The position numbers and the translations under genes were made by a program. Of a stretch of 64,000 nt of DNA, positions 26,319 through 36,400 are shown piece after piece (position 1 is the stretch's first letter; each line of letters starts with the position of its first letter). A model generated the notes under the pieces. That model was given only the letters and a program-made list of their open reading frames with translations. It did no database searches and was not told the origin of the DNA. This DNA is from a bacterium (GTDB lineage Bacteria > Cyanobacteriota > Vampirovibrionia > Gastranaerophilales > JAILCC01): the NCBI GenBank assembly GCA_024680555.1, contig JAILCC010000019.1:62001-126000 (forward strand), in the 5' to 3' direction.

Positions 26319-26660
26319 ATGGGATTTATACTCAGATGGTTTGGTTATGCTCTCGCCGTAATGCTAGTTGCATACATTATTCCGGGGATAGAAGTTGACG
26401 GTTTTATGGGGGCGCTGATTGCAGCCGTTGTTTTAGGCTTGGTTAATACTTTCATAAAACCAATAGTGACCTTTATAGCTTTGCCTCTAAACTTCTTAAC
26501 ATTAGGGTTATTTGCTCTTGTAATAAATGCTCTTTTATTATGGGGGGTTGGGGCACTCGCTCCGGGGCTTGAAGTTGAAGGTTTTTGGAGTGCATTTTTC
26601 GGCGCAATTATCCTTTCAATTGTTATCGCAATTGTTGATGGCATAACAAAGAAAAAATAA
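26319..26660 (+). CDS. YvlD/phage-holin-4-2 family small membrane protein
   Basis: A 113-residue protein with four transmembrane helices, matching the Phage_holin_4_2 (YvlD-like) family: LRWFGYALAVMLVAYIIPGI, ALIAAVVLGLVNTFIKPIV, LPLNFLTLGLFALVINALLL, and a last helix ending in basic DGITKKK. Despite the name, members are chromosomal housekeeping-type proteins, often linked to envelope stress; this one shows no phage context. AAAGGAG precedes the ATG. It converges on rnhC with two bases between the stops. Confidence 0.88.
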   Translation: MGFILRWFGYALAVMLVAYIIPGIEVDGFMGALIAAVVLGLVNTFIKPIVTFIALPLNFLTLGLFALVINALLLWGVGALAPGLEVEGFWSAFFGAIILSIVIAIVDGITKKK

Positions 26661-26662
26661 AA

Positions 26663-27568
26663 CTAAATTATCTTTTGCGTATTTTTAAAATGCATCTTTG
26701 CAATCAAATTCAGTTTATCTTTTCCGAATTTTTGTACAAAGTCGGCAGCTTGCTGTGTAGGAACATCTCCCCCACCTTTTGCAAAATCAATTCCGTAAAT
26801 TTGTGATAAAGTTTTTGTCCTTTTAACAAATTCTTCCCGAGCAAGGACAGATGCGCACGCTACTGCAATATCGCTTTCCGCCTTTGTGCGTTGTATAAGG
26901 TTTATTTTTTTACCTTTCTTCTGTAAGGCATTTTTTATAAGACTTTCATCCCCAAATTTATCGGATATCGCATTTTCACAAGCGGGTTCTTTTTCTAATA
27001 TGTTTTCAATAACTCTTGCGTGTGCCCAAGCAAGAAGTTTATTCAAGTTACCGAATTTTGCGTAAAGCTGATTATATTTTTCGGGGTTAATAGTTACAAC
27101 ACTAAAAGCACAATTTTGTTTAATTTTAGGAGATATTTCAATAATAAACTTGTCGGTTAATTTTTTACTGTCTTTAATATTTAAAGAGGTCATAAACTCA
27201 GCCTGCTCTTTTTTAATCATAACTCCTGCAGCAACAAGCGGTCCGATATAATCGCCCTTGCCTGATTCATCCGTACCTATCCAACATGAAAAATTATGTG
27301 AAAATTCTTCCTGCGGGAGATTTAATTTTGCTTGGACTGTCGGAGCATCAATATATTCCGCAACAAAACCATTGCAATTTTTCCCTTGAACAAGCAATTT
27401 CAAACTTGCGTAACAAGTAACGTTTATCCCATTTTTGGCAGCTTTCCAAAGAGCATTTTGAACAACGGACATATCATAGCCATCATCCGCCAATTTTAAT
27501 TTCAATGTCTTTTGAAAATCATTTGTAATTTTTGTGCTGAAAAAATCCATAATTTTATTATTACACAA
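26663..27568 (-). CDS. rnhC: Ribonuclease HIII
   Basis: Cleaves RNA in RNA-DNA hybrids. About 300 residues: the N-terminal TBP-like substrate-binding domain (residues 1-90) precedes the RNase H fold with GTDESGKGDYIGPLVAAGV (catalytic Asp and Glu near residue 95), IKDSKKLTD, and the late IQRTKAESDIAVACASVLAR. The N-terminal domain and the ESGKGD motif distinguish it from RNase HII. The start is uncertain: TTG at 27568, four bases after the sigma-factor stop, or ATG at 27550; neither has a strong ribosome binding site. Probably cotranscribed with the sigma factor upstream. Confidence 0.92.
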   Translation of the reverse strand: MCNNKIMDFFSTKITNDFQKTLKLKLADDGYDMSVVQNALWKAAKNGINVTCYASLKLLVQGKNCNGFVAEYIDAPTVQAKLNLPQEEFSHNFSCWIGTDESGKGDYIGPLVAAGVMIKKEQAEFMTSLNIKDSKKLTDKFIIEISPKIKQNCAFSVVTINPEKYNQLYAKFGNLNKLLAWAHARVIENILEKEPACENAISDKFGDESLIKNALQKKGKKINLIQRTKAESDIAVACASVLAREEFVKRTKTLSQIYGIDFAKGGGDVPTQQAADFVQKFGKDKLNLIAKMHFKNTQKII

Positions 27569-27571
27569 AAA

Positions 27572-28480
27572 CTATTCTTCAATAATTCTGCGCATACCCA
27601 TTCTGTTTGTCGTAAGGATATTTCTGAGTTTCATAATAGCCTGTGCGTGTAATTGGCAGCAGCGTGACTCTGAAATTTTCAGCATTGCACCGATTTCACC
27701 GAAAGTCATGTTTTCGTGATAATAAAGCGTTAGCAGCATTCTTTCCCTCTCCGGCAATCTCGACAAACCTCTTATTAAATCTTTTTTTGAATCTTTTTCT
27801 TCCAATTTTTCAAGCGGAGATGCTTGACTCTCGTCTTCAATTGTATCAATGATTTCAATTCCTTGGTCCTGTTTATCTTTTGTCGCATTCAATGAAACTA
27901 CATTTCCGACATTTGCATTCTTCATAACCTCAAGGAATTTTTCTTCTGTAAGCCCTACTTTTGCCGCAAGTTCGGCATCTGTCGGCATTCTACCCAATTC
28001 TTTCTGCATTATTTGAGATATTGCATTGATTTCTTTTTGTTTTTTTCTTACTGCACGAGGCACCCAATCTTGTTCTCTTATGCGGTCAATGATTGCACCT
28101 CTGATTCTCGTCAAGGCATAAGTTTCAAATCTTGCATTTTTATCCGGAGTATATCTTTCAATAGCGTTTATCAATCCTTCTACTCCAAAACCGCTAATAT
28201 CTTCAGATGCAATATTGTCCGGCAGGCTGACTCTAATACGACCTACTACATATTTAATTAAATATATGTATTGAACAATAAGTACATCTTTAATTTTTTT
28301 ATTCGACCTGTCTGTGATGTATTCTGCCCAGAGGTTATTTAATTCTTCCTCTGTAAGCTTCTTCATTTTCTTTTGCGACAAATGCATCTGATTTATAGCA
28401 TCCATTAAACCCAACTTCTCCCAAGATTTTTCTCTCTCCATTTTATTTTGCATTTTTATTACGAATTCGTCATCATACAT
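27572..28480 (-). CDS. fliA: RNA polymerase sigma factor of the FliA/WhiG (sigma-28) family
   Basis: Alternative sigma factor. From region 2 onward it is a standard group 3 factor: LWAEYITDRSNKKIKDVLI, YLIKYVVGRIRVSLPDNI, EDISGFGVEGLINAIERY, FETYALTRIRGAIIDRIRE, DWVPRAVRKKQKEINAI, region 3 with ELGRMPTDAELAAKVGLTE, and region 4 with RLPERERMLLTLYYHENMTF and GEIGAMLKISESRCCQLHAQA. The family normally recognises TAAA-N15-GCCGATAA promoters and two exact such sites occur in this window. The start is unresolved: the frame is open to 28570, with ATGs at 28480, 28453, 28441 and 28402, none with a strong ribosome binding site. No flagellar or anti-sigma gene is nearby. Confidence 0.92.
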   Translation of the reverse strand: MYDDEFVIKMQNKMEREKSWEKLGLMDAINQMHLSQKKMKKLTEEELNNLWAEYITDRSNKKIKDVLIVQYIYLIKYVVGRIRVSLPDNIASEDISGFGVEGLINAIERYTPDKNARFETYALTRIRGAIIDRIREQDWVPRAVRKKQKEINAISQIMQKELGRMPTDAELAAKVGLTEEKFLEVMKNANVGNVVSLNATKDKQDQGIEIIDTIEDESQASPLEKLEEKDSKKDLIRGLSRLPERERMLLTLYYHENMTFGEIGAMLKISESRCCQLHAQAIMKLRNILTTNRMGMRRIIEE

Positions 28481-28617
28481 TTGGTTGAAAAATCGGCATG
28501 GGTATGTCAATAGAAAAAACTCATGCATTTGGATGAGTTTCAAAAAATAAATTGGTGGTATTCTTAGCAAGAATGAAAATTTTTTTAATGGAATAATGTT
28601 TAAGAAAGGAACTTTTT

Positions 28618-29049
28618 ATGAAAATTCAAAACATCAATCTTAATTTGTTCAGAACAAGAAGCACAAATGAAACTCAAAATCCGTTTGCGGCAAACAATGT
28701 TTCAAATCCTTTTGCCGGCGGATTAAAAACAGATATATTCCAAAGCAGTTCTATGGAAAATAAACAACCTAATATTTTCGCAAAAAAAGCTGCAGAAATC
28801 GTAGAAGGCTGGAACCAAGGTGTTACTAATTTTAAAAACGGAGCAAAAGAATTCTTTGCACCAGCAATATCATTTGCAGGAAAAATTCAAGCAGGATATG
28901 ACAAATTAAATTCTATAAAAATGGAAGATTTGTTTACAAATTTAAAAAACGAAATTTCTATGATAGGATTAGATAAAGACGTTAAAAAATATTTAAAAAT
29001 GTCTGCAGCTGATTTAAGAGGCGAACTTGCAAAAGAATTGGCAGCATAA
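28618..29049 (+). CDS. Unknown protein with NPFA motifs (143 residues)
   Basis: Unrecognised. The N-terminus MKIQNINLNLFRTRS resembles those of other small proteins here (an Asn-rich stretch ending in N-x-F-R/N). Two NPFA repeats follow (QNPFAANNVSNPFAGG), then a longer helical region with alternating charged and hydrophobic residues. No signal peptide. AAAGGA precedes the ATG. It is divergent from the sigma factor and followed at 20 bases by the HEAT-like gene, so these two form an operon. Confidence 0.72.
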   Translation: MKIQNINLNLFRTRSTNETQNPFAANNVSNPFAGGLKTDIFQSSSMENKQPNIFAKKAAEIVEGWNQGVTNFKNGAKEFFAPAISFAGKIQAGYDKLNSIKMEDLFTNLKNEISMIGLDKDVKKYLKMSAADLRGELAKELAA

Positions 29050-29069
29050 AATATTAGGAGATTGTATAT

Positions 29070-29429
29070 ATGTTAGATAATGCATTAAAAATTATTGAGG
29101 CACTAGGTCGCCATCCTGATGAAGAATCTATTGATGTTCTGAGAGATTTGGGTACAAATTCTTCAAGAGAAGATGTAAGAGAAGGAACTGCCACTGCTTT
29201 AATAAGTAAAAATAATGAAAAAGCGTACAGAATTCTCGTAGCCAGTGAAGGTAAAGGTATCAATGACCTTAGTACAAAAGTTGCACTTTTTACAGTCGGA
29301 AAACTCGTCCAACTGCAAGATAAAGAAGAACTTATAAAAGTTTTAGACGAAACGATAAACAGTGAAAGTTCTGAAGAAATTAAAACTACGGCTCGTTCAT
29401 TAAAAGCGCTTATTACTTTATCTGAATAG
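29070..29429 (+). CDS. HEAT-like repeat protein (119 residues)
   Basis: All-helical protein. The pattern of paired helices with a conserved Asp/Arg turn (ESIDVLRDLGTNSSREDVRE, then further pairs) is like HEAT or PBS-lyase repeats, about three units. Such proteins act as scaffolds; there is no catalytic motif. AGGAG precedes the ATG by nine bases. It is the second gene after the NPFA-motif protein and is followed by a terminator. Confidence 0.68.
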   Translation: MLDNALKIIEALGRHPDEESIDVLRDLGTNSSREDVREGTATALISKNNEKAYRILVASEGKGINDLSTKVALFTVGKLVQLQDKEELIKVLDETINSESSEEIKTTARSLKALITLSE

Positions 29430-29453
29430 ATATAAAGAATTTTCATAAAAATT

Positions 29454-29480
29454 CAAAACCTCTCAAAAATGAGAGGTTTT
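29454..29480. terminator. Bidirectional terminator
   Basis: AAAACCTCTCA, loop, TGAGAGGTTTT and a T-rich tail, between convergent genes ending at 29429 and 29484. Confidence 0.88.
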
Positions 29481-29483
29481 TAT

Positions 29484-30239
29484 TTATCTTATAACTATAC
29501 CTGCATCTTTTAATTCTTTTTTCAATTTTGGCACCGGCAATGTTCCGTAATGAAATATTGAAGCGGCAAGCGCTGCATCCGCATTTGCCAAATTAAACAC
29601 ATCAACAAAATGCTGTGGGTTTGCCCCTGCTCCGCCGGAGGCAATAACAGGTATATTCACATTTTCTTCAACAAGTTTTGTAACTTCTATATCAAATCCG
29701 TTTTGTGTTCCGTCCGCATCCATAGAGGTAAGCAGTATTTCGCCCGCTCCGAGCTTTTCAACCGTTTTTACCCAATCTAAAACTCTAATATTTGTATTTT
29801 TTTGTCCGGCATTTATGAACACATAAAAATCATCATTTATTTTTTTAGAGTCGACTGCAACAACAACGCATTGAGAACCAAATCTGCCTGAAGCCTCTTT
29901 AATCAAATCGGGATTATTTACGGCAGCTGAATTAAGAGAAATTTTATCCGCTCCAGCCAAAAGGAGATTATTTATATCTTCAACAGATTTTATTCCGCCG
30001 CCAACGGTAAAAGGAATAAACACATTTTGCGCAACTTTTTCCACCATTTTCAGTGTTGTTTGTCTGCCCTCATTTGTTGCGGTAATATCCAAGAATACAA
30101 GCTCATCAGCACCTTCGTCAGAATATTTTTTGGCAAGTTCAACGGGATTTCCTGCATATTTTAAATTTTCAAAGTTGATACCTTTTACGGTTTGACCGTT
30201 TTTTACATCCAAACAGGGTATTATTCTCTTTGCTAACAT
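29484..30239 (-). CDS. hisF: Imidazole glycerol phosphate synthase subunit HisF
   Basis: Cyclase subunit of histidine synthesis; uses ammonia from HisH to make imidazole glycerol phosphate and AICAR. About 251 residues from MLAKRIIPCLDV (ATG at 30239; a GTG at 30248 would add three residues). Catalytic aspartates are in IPCLDVKNG and VAVDSKK, phosphate-binding glycines in FTVGGGIKS, ITATNEGR and IASGGAGAN. No other his gene is adjacent, so the pathway is dispersed in this genome. Confidence 0.97.
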   Translation of the reverse strand: MLAKRIIPCLDVKNGQTVKGINFENLKYAGNPVELAKKYSDEGADELVFLDITATNEGRQTTLKMVEKVAQNVFIPFTVGGGIKSVEDINNLLLAGADKISLNSAAVNNPDLIKEASGRFGSQCVVVAVDSKKINDDFYVFINAGQKNTNIRVLDWVKTVEKLGAGEILLTSMDADGTQNGFDIEVTKLVEENVNIPVIASGGAGANPQHFVDVFNLANADAALAASIFHYGTLPVPKLKKELKDAGIVIR

Positions 30240-30350
30240 TTCCCGCACTCTATATAATAAACTACTATAATTTTCACATAAAATTTTTTAATTTATTTCA
30301 AAAAGTAAAAGTTTTTTGTAAACTTTTGTAAATTTTTAAAATAAAATCCT

Positions 30351-30377
30351 AAAGTTTCATCCAATAATGCCGATAAA
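30351..30377 (+). promoter_or_regulatory. Sigma-28-type promoter of the giant repeat-protease gene
   Basis: TAAAGTTT (30351-30358), 11 bp, GCCGATAA (30370-30377): an exact match to the FliA (sigma-28) consensus as known from enteric bacteria. The start codon lies 36 bases after the -10 box and AAAGGA provides the ribosome binding site. Confidence 0.85.
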
Positions 30378-30413
30378 AGCAGTATCAACAAAATTATCGA
30401 AAGGAAAACTAGC

Positions 30414-33400
30414 ATGGAAATCTTAAAGGTCGGAGACGAATTAGCGCTCAGCGGGTACAAAGCGATTACCCTAGCGGACGACATGTCCCAAAATATCGCA
30501 GAATTTGCAGAAGTAAACGGAGTTAGTGAAGCAGAAGCACAAAGAATTCTGTACACTTCCCCTGCTCTCAGAGAGTTTGTTGATTCGCTAGATTCCCAAG
30601 ACGCAGAAGATGATATCGTTCTTCTCGGTGATTTTGTTGACGATACTGAAGAAATAAATGCTATCGCTAAAGCAGGCGCAGGTGCTACCATAGGAAAAGC
30701 AGGTAGCGATAACAAACCGGAAGTTACTTATACACTGAACGGCGTTAGCTTCAAAATAATACAAAACGGAACATCAACTCCAAGTTGTAAAACAAGCGGC
30801 AAAAACAAAGTTATTATCACAGGTAAAGATATTGAAATCGAAATTCTTTCTTGCACAAATGACAAAGCTGTTGTTGAAACAAACGGAAGCAATCTTAAAT
30901 TAACTTCTACTGCACACGTTAAACAAATTATCAACAATGCTAAAGATTCAGAAATCATTGGTTCTTCAAAAGCTGATGATATCGTAAACAAAGGCGACGG
31001 TTCTACAATAAGAGGCGGTTCAGGCAACGATAAAATTAAAAACACTGCAAAAAACACAACAATATATGGTGATGCAGGCAACGATACAATTAAAAATACA
31101 GGTAAAAAAGCAACTATAGATGGTGGCGCAGGTTACGATACAATTAAGAGCACCGGTAAAGATTCAAAAGTTGAAAATGCAGAAGTTGGCGACCAAGTTA
31201 CCTCAAACAAAAACACAACAATAAATAGAAACTTTGATGATGTTCAAACTATTTCAGTAGGCGGCATAAAATTAAAAGTTACAGCAAAAAATTCAAATAG
31301 TACTTTTAGTTATAAAGAATCATCTACAACCGTTAAAATTGACGGCAAAAACACAAAAGTTCCTGTTATTACAATTACTGCAAACAAATGTCGTATTGAA
31401 ATCGCAAGTGCTTCAAATGCTAATACTAGAGTTGTATTAAAAGGTAAAGGAAACGAATTAAATTCAACTGCAAAAGTTGGTATGATTACAAACTACGACA
31501 ACACAGCAAAAATTGTAGGCTCAGATGAAAAAGATAAGATTGTCAACTATGGTAGCTATGCAACTATAGATGCTGGAGCAGGTAACGACAAAATAACAAA
31601 CAAATCAGCAGGCTTCGGAGCAACTATCATTGGCGGCATAGGTAACGATACAATTACTAACGAAGCAAATTCCAAAAAAGTAAACGGTACATCTTATCAC
31701 GTAACTATTTCCGGCGGCGCAGGCAATGATACAATTAACAACAGCGGCAAAGGCGCAGTTATTGACGTCAGAGATGGTGATGACACTGTAAATCAAACAA
31801 AAAATGTAGCTTCAACAGTTACTGGTGTTACAGATAATGATAAAATTACAGGCAAAACAGATAAAGTTAACATAAAATTATTCGCATCATCCATCAAAGC
31901 CGGTGAAATCGGTTCTATCGAATATGCTATTTCTAAAATCAGCGGTCTTACCAGATCAGCAGTTAAAGAATACGAAACTGACTCTCAAGGCAGAGTTATT
32001 GCTTTATATTTAGATAACAAAGCTCAAAATGTATATCGTATCGGTTATGGCAGCGCTGGTTTACTCCAAGCTGACGGTTGCCCTCAATTAAGCAATGTTA
32101 GCTTGACTATTACTCACGAAGTAAATCACAAAACCACTCAACAAATTGCTCTTGATGCATCAGGTAAGAAAGTACATCAATATGACCGTACAGAAGAATC
32201 TAAAGGAGAAGTTATCACTTCTACTCTGTACGATGATGCCGAACAAGCAACCTCAAAAATCACAACAGGCAAAGCAAATGATGGAACAATTCGCTATACT
32301 CTAAAAAATAACGCAGTTTCTTCTGATTATCCGACTATAGAGACAACAGCTTCTCAATTAAAAATTTCATTCAATGATAATACAGGCACAGCAAGAACTC
32401 TTACAATAAAAGATGGCGAAACTGTTGAAATAACAAAAACAAATGATACAGAATTTACTGTTAAAGTAACTAAAAAAGATGGTACAAGCCAAGAATATAC
32501 TTGCATTAAGCCACAAGAAGGTGCAACAGCTATAGGTTCTAAAGAATACCTCCAAAGCTTAGACTCCACTCTTAATATGGATAATGCAACTGATATTGAA
32601 CGTGATTCACAAGGCAGAATTACTGCATTCCAAATAGGAAATAGACGCTTTAGAGTTCAATATAATGGTACAACCGTTTCAATATGTAACTCAAGTTTAT
32701 TCGGATTAAATTCAGGTGAAGAATTACAGCCTGCTTCTTATAGCGAAAATCGCGCTTTGTTTTACGATGGTCAAGATTACATTTTATCAATATACGAAAA
32801 CGGTAAACTTGCTAGCAGAACAACAGAAGCATATAATTTGGTAGATGGAGTTTTAGTAGAACAACATACAAGTACAATTTATAATACTTCAACAGGCAGG
32901 ATAAGCGAAGAAAACACAGGCAAAACCTTCAGAAACTCTGATATGAGCATGATTGGTGGCTACATTACACGTTCATTAAATTATGATGCAAACGGTGTTC
33001 CACAATCTGTTGAAACCAAAGGTGAAAAAATGGGTGAAGATGGAGAACTCATCACGACATACACCATTCAAGACCAACTCGTAGGTAACGGCTATCCGAA
33101 ATTCACAGACGGAAACGCTACACAAGGTAAAATCAGCTTCTCCTCAACAAAAACAATTAATGTTCCTTTCACAGACGGTGCAACTACTGCATCAGCAGTC
33201 ATTGCTGCCGACGGTAAAGTTACTGTAACCGAAACATTAGCAGATGGTGGAACTAAAGTTACTAACTTTGATAGAAACGGAAACGAAATCGGTGATATCG
33301 AAATAACTCATCCTACAGAACATCACGATGTTGAAGGCGGTTCTTATGACCACTCAGAAACAACTGTTGGTGACCAAACAACTCACTCTTATGTCGGTCA

Positions 33401-36400
33401 TACTACTGAAGGCACTCAAACATTCTCTATAACAGGTTTAAATACTTCTGTAGCAACAGTTTCTGTTAGCGATGCTCAACATGCCACAATCACTTTCTGC
33501 AATACAAATCCTGCTCGCACAGTTCAAATCGGCAACGGTGATAGTGCAGTATTTGGTGCTGACGGTAAATTAACAGTCAGAAGACAAGACGGAACAACTG
33601 AAGTATACAGAACAAACGGTACCGGCGTTGGTACAATGGAAAGCAGAACACAAACTTCCGGCAACACAACAACAGAAGAAACTTTCAGAGAAAACGGAAC
33701 GGTTTCCGAAAGAACCGTTACCGCTACTGCTGACGGCACAACAACCACTACACATACAGTATTTAAAGCTGACGGCACTTCCAGAGAAAGTGAAACAGTA
33801 ATTAAAAGAGATTCTCAAGGCAACAGACTTTCTCAAGTAACAAGAGAAAACTTCAACAATGACGGTTCATTCACTGAAACAATCAAAGGATTTTCTGATA
33901 ATAAAGAATATTATTCAGTTACTTACAAAAACAACGGCAGCGAATACCCTCAATTTGATCCGAGTGCAAATAGCAAATCTCTTCAAATACATATGTCAGC
34001 TTCCGAATCATTCTCAATTACAAATGGTTCAAGCGTAACAATCTCTAACGACGGAAAAACTGCAGTTGTTACTCAAACTAACGGTGTAATCAGAACATAC
34101 ACTCTCGATGCTGCCGGCAACATGACAATGACTACAAACGTTTCAGATCTTACTCCTCCGGAAATCACATTACCGGACGGAGACGGTGAAGATACTAATA
34201 CTAATACAAATAAAAACCTTCTCGGTATGTTCGGCTTATCTGCTGATTCAAGAATTACTGAAGGCCCGACCGAAAGAACTGCAACCGAAACTAATATTTA
34301 CGGCGAAACAGTAAATGTAAAAATCGTTGAAATAAAAGTAAACGGCAAAACTTATACTGCAAAACTTGATGCAGCTACAGGCGAACTTCTTGAAACAAAA
34401 GAAAACGGTACAGTTAAATACCAAAAAGAAATTGACCAAGTTAAATTGAAAACATACCAGCTTGAAATAAAAAAACAAGAACTCGCTAATACCCTTTGGG
34501 AATTATTAGCAAATTACCACTCAAGAAAATCATTGATGACTGAAATTAACAATTCTATAAAGTGGGCTCTTGAAAACTTTAACGGAGAAACACAGGAAGA
34601 TTTATTAAATGCAATCAAAGCTAATTTGTTCTCATTAGGTATAAACTCCGGAACAATAGACAGCGCTTGGGAAAATGATTCTTTCTATGGAAATACCTTA
34701 AGGAATGAATTCGGCAGTATACTAACCTTGTCGACAGAATTAGCAAATGCTGAAGCAGAAGAAGCAGCTAAACCGAACAAAATTGTTACTAAAACAGTAA
34801 ACGGTTTGAGCTTCAAAATAGAATATCCTAAAAACGGTACAGAACCGACTATCACTTATAATGCTTCAACAAAAACATACACTGTTTCAGGCAGCAATTG
34901 CAAAATTGAAGTTTTGGGTTACGGCGAACAAAAAGATGCAAACATCGTTATCGAAAACGGTTCTAACATCGAATTCAGCTCAAGCTTTACAAGATTTAAC
35001 AGCATTACAAACAAAGTTGACGGTGCAAAAATCACAGGCAGCGCAGGTAATGACAACATTATCAACGAAGCTGCAAACGCTATAATCGACGCAGGCGACG
35101 GCAACGACACTGTTAACAACAGCGGCGCAAATGCAACTATCAACGGTGGCGCAGGCAAAGACAACATCACTAATAGCGGCGCAAATACAACCATCAATGG
35201 CGGCGCTGGTGATGATATGATTTCAAATACCGGCAACGGTTCAACAATCAGCGGCGGCAATGGTGACGATATCATTAGAAACAATGGTTCAAACGTAACT
35301 ATCAACGGCAACGCAGGCAACGACCAAATCGAGAACCGTGGTTCAAACACAACTATTAACGGTAACGCAGGTGATGACAGAGTTATCAACTATGGTGACG
35401 GTGCAAAAATTTACGGCAACGACGGTGACGACACTATCTACCATGTAAACGGAACTGTTTCAGAAATGGATGCAGAACACAAAATCAAATTCCTCAGAGA
35501 TCCTAATCACTGGTTAGATAGCGATAGCGCTTCTGATTGTGCACCAATCGAACCGGAAACTCCTCCTGTAGAGCCTCCGGTAGTCCCTCCTCCAGTAGAT
35601 CCTCCTGTAGTTCCTCCGGTAGTCCCTCCCGGCAATAGTGATGATCCAAACTACACATATATGCAAACATTCACAAAAAACGGCATAACTTTCAATTTCT
35701 ACTCAAACACCGAAATCACTGAAGACCCTTCTTCTTTAGCAGAACAAGTTGTTACAATCAATGCTTCTAACTGCAAAATTGTTGTTACAGCTAACACAAA
35801 TCCTAACGCAGGCATCAGATTGGAACAAGGCAACACAAACATTGATTTCCAAACTAATGTAAGACTTGCATCAATCTGCAACTGGGCAAATAAAACAAAC
35901 ATTACAGGCAGCGATGCTAACGACACAATCATCAACTACGGTAATGAAGTTGAAATCTTAGGCGGAAACGGTGATGACGCTATATCAAACGAAGGTTCAT
36001 CAGTAACAATCGCAGGTGGTGACGGCGCTGACAGAATTCAAATTTGGAAAGGTACAAATGTAAGCGTTAATACTGACAGATATGATGATTATAATGACTA
36101 CACAAACCAAGCTCAATGTACGGGAGAAGGCTGCCACGCATCACAACCCGCAACTGCTGATACAATAAAAACATATATGTCAAGCAGCACACTTACAACA
36201 GCTCTCGGACTTTCTTCTTCAGAATTCACTACATTCATCAGCCACTACTATGGCAAAGACGGATATGATTCATATGAAAAAGTATTAGAACTCTTCAAAC
36301 AAATCGAAGTTATTTATGAAAACAGTGATAAAGATTCGCAAACAATAGCAAGTATCAAAGCTTGTATGACAGGCAGCTCAAAATTCAACAATGAAATACT

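Noticed and set aside
26319-26660. Phage holin as evidence for a prophage
   Set aside because: The Phage_holin_4_2/YvlD family is chromosomal in many bacteria, and no phage genes surround it.
28491-28500. GCCGAT upstream of the sigma factor as an autoregulatory sigma-28 promoter
   Set aside because: No TAAA-type -35 element at the right distance.
28566-28589. AGCAA and TTTAAT before the gene at 28618 as a member of the promoter group
   Set aside because: The spacing is 13 bp, too short compared with 17-18 bp in the clear members.
30958-36080. Canonical RTX toxin with type I secretion signal
   Set aside because: Repeat spacing is about 18 residues, and the C-terminus is a protease-like domain; no T1SS transporter genes are adjacent.
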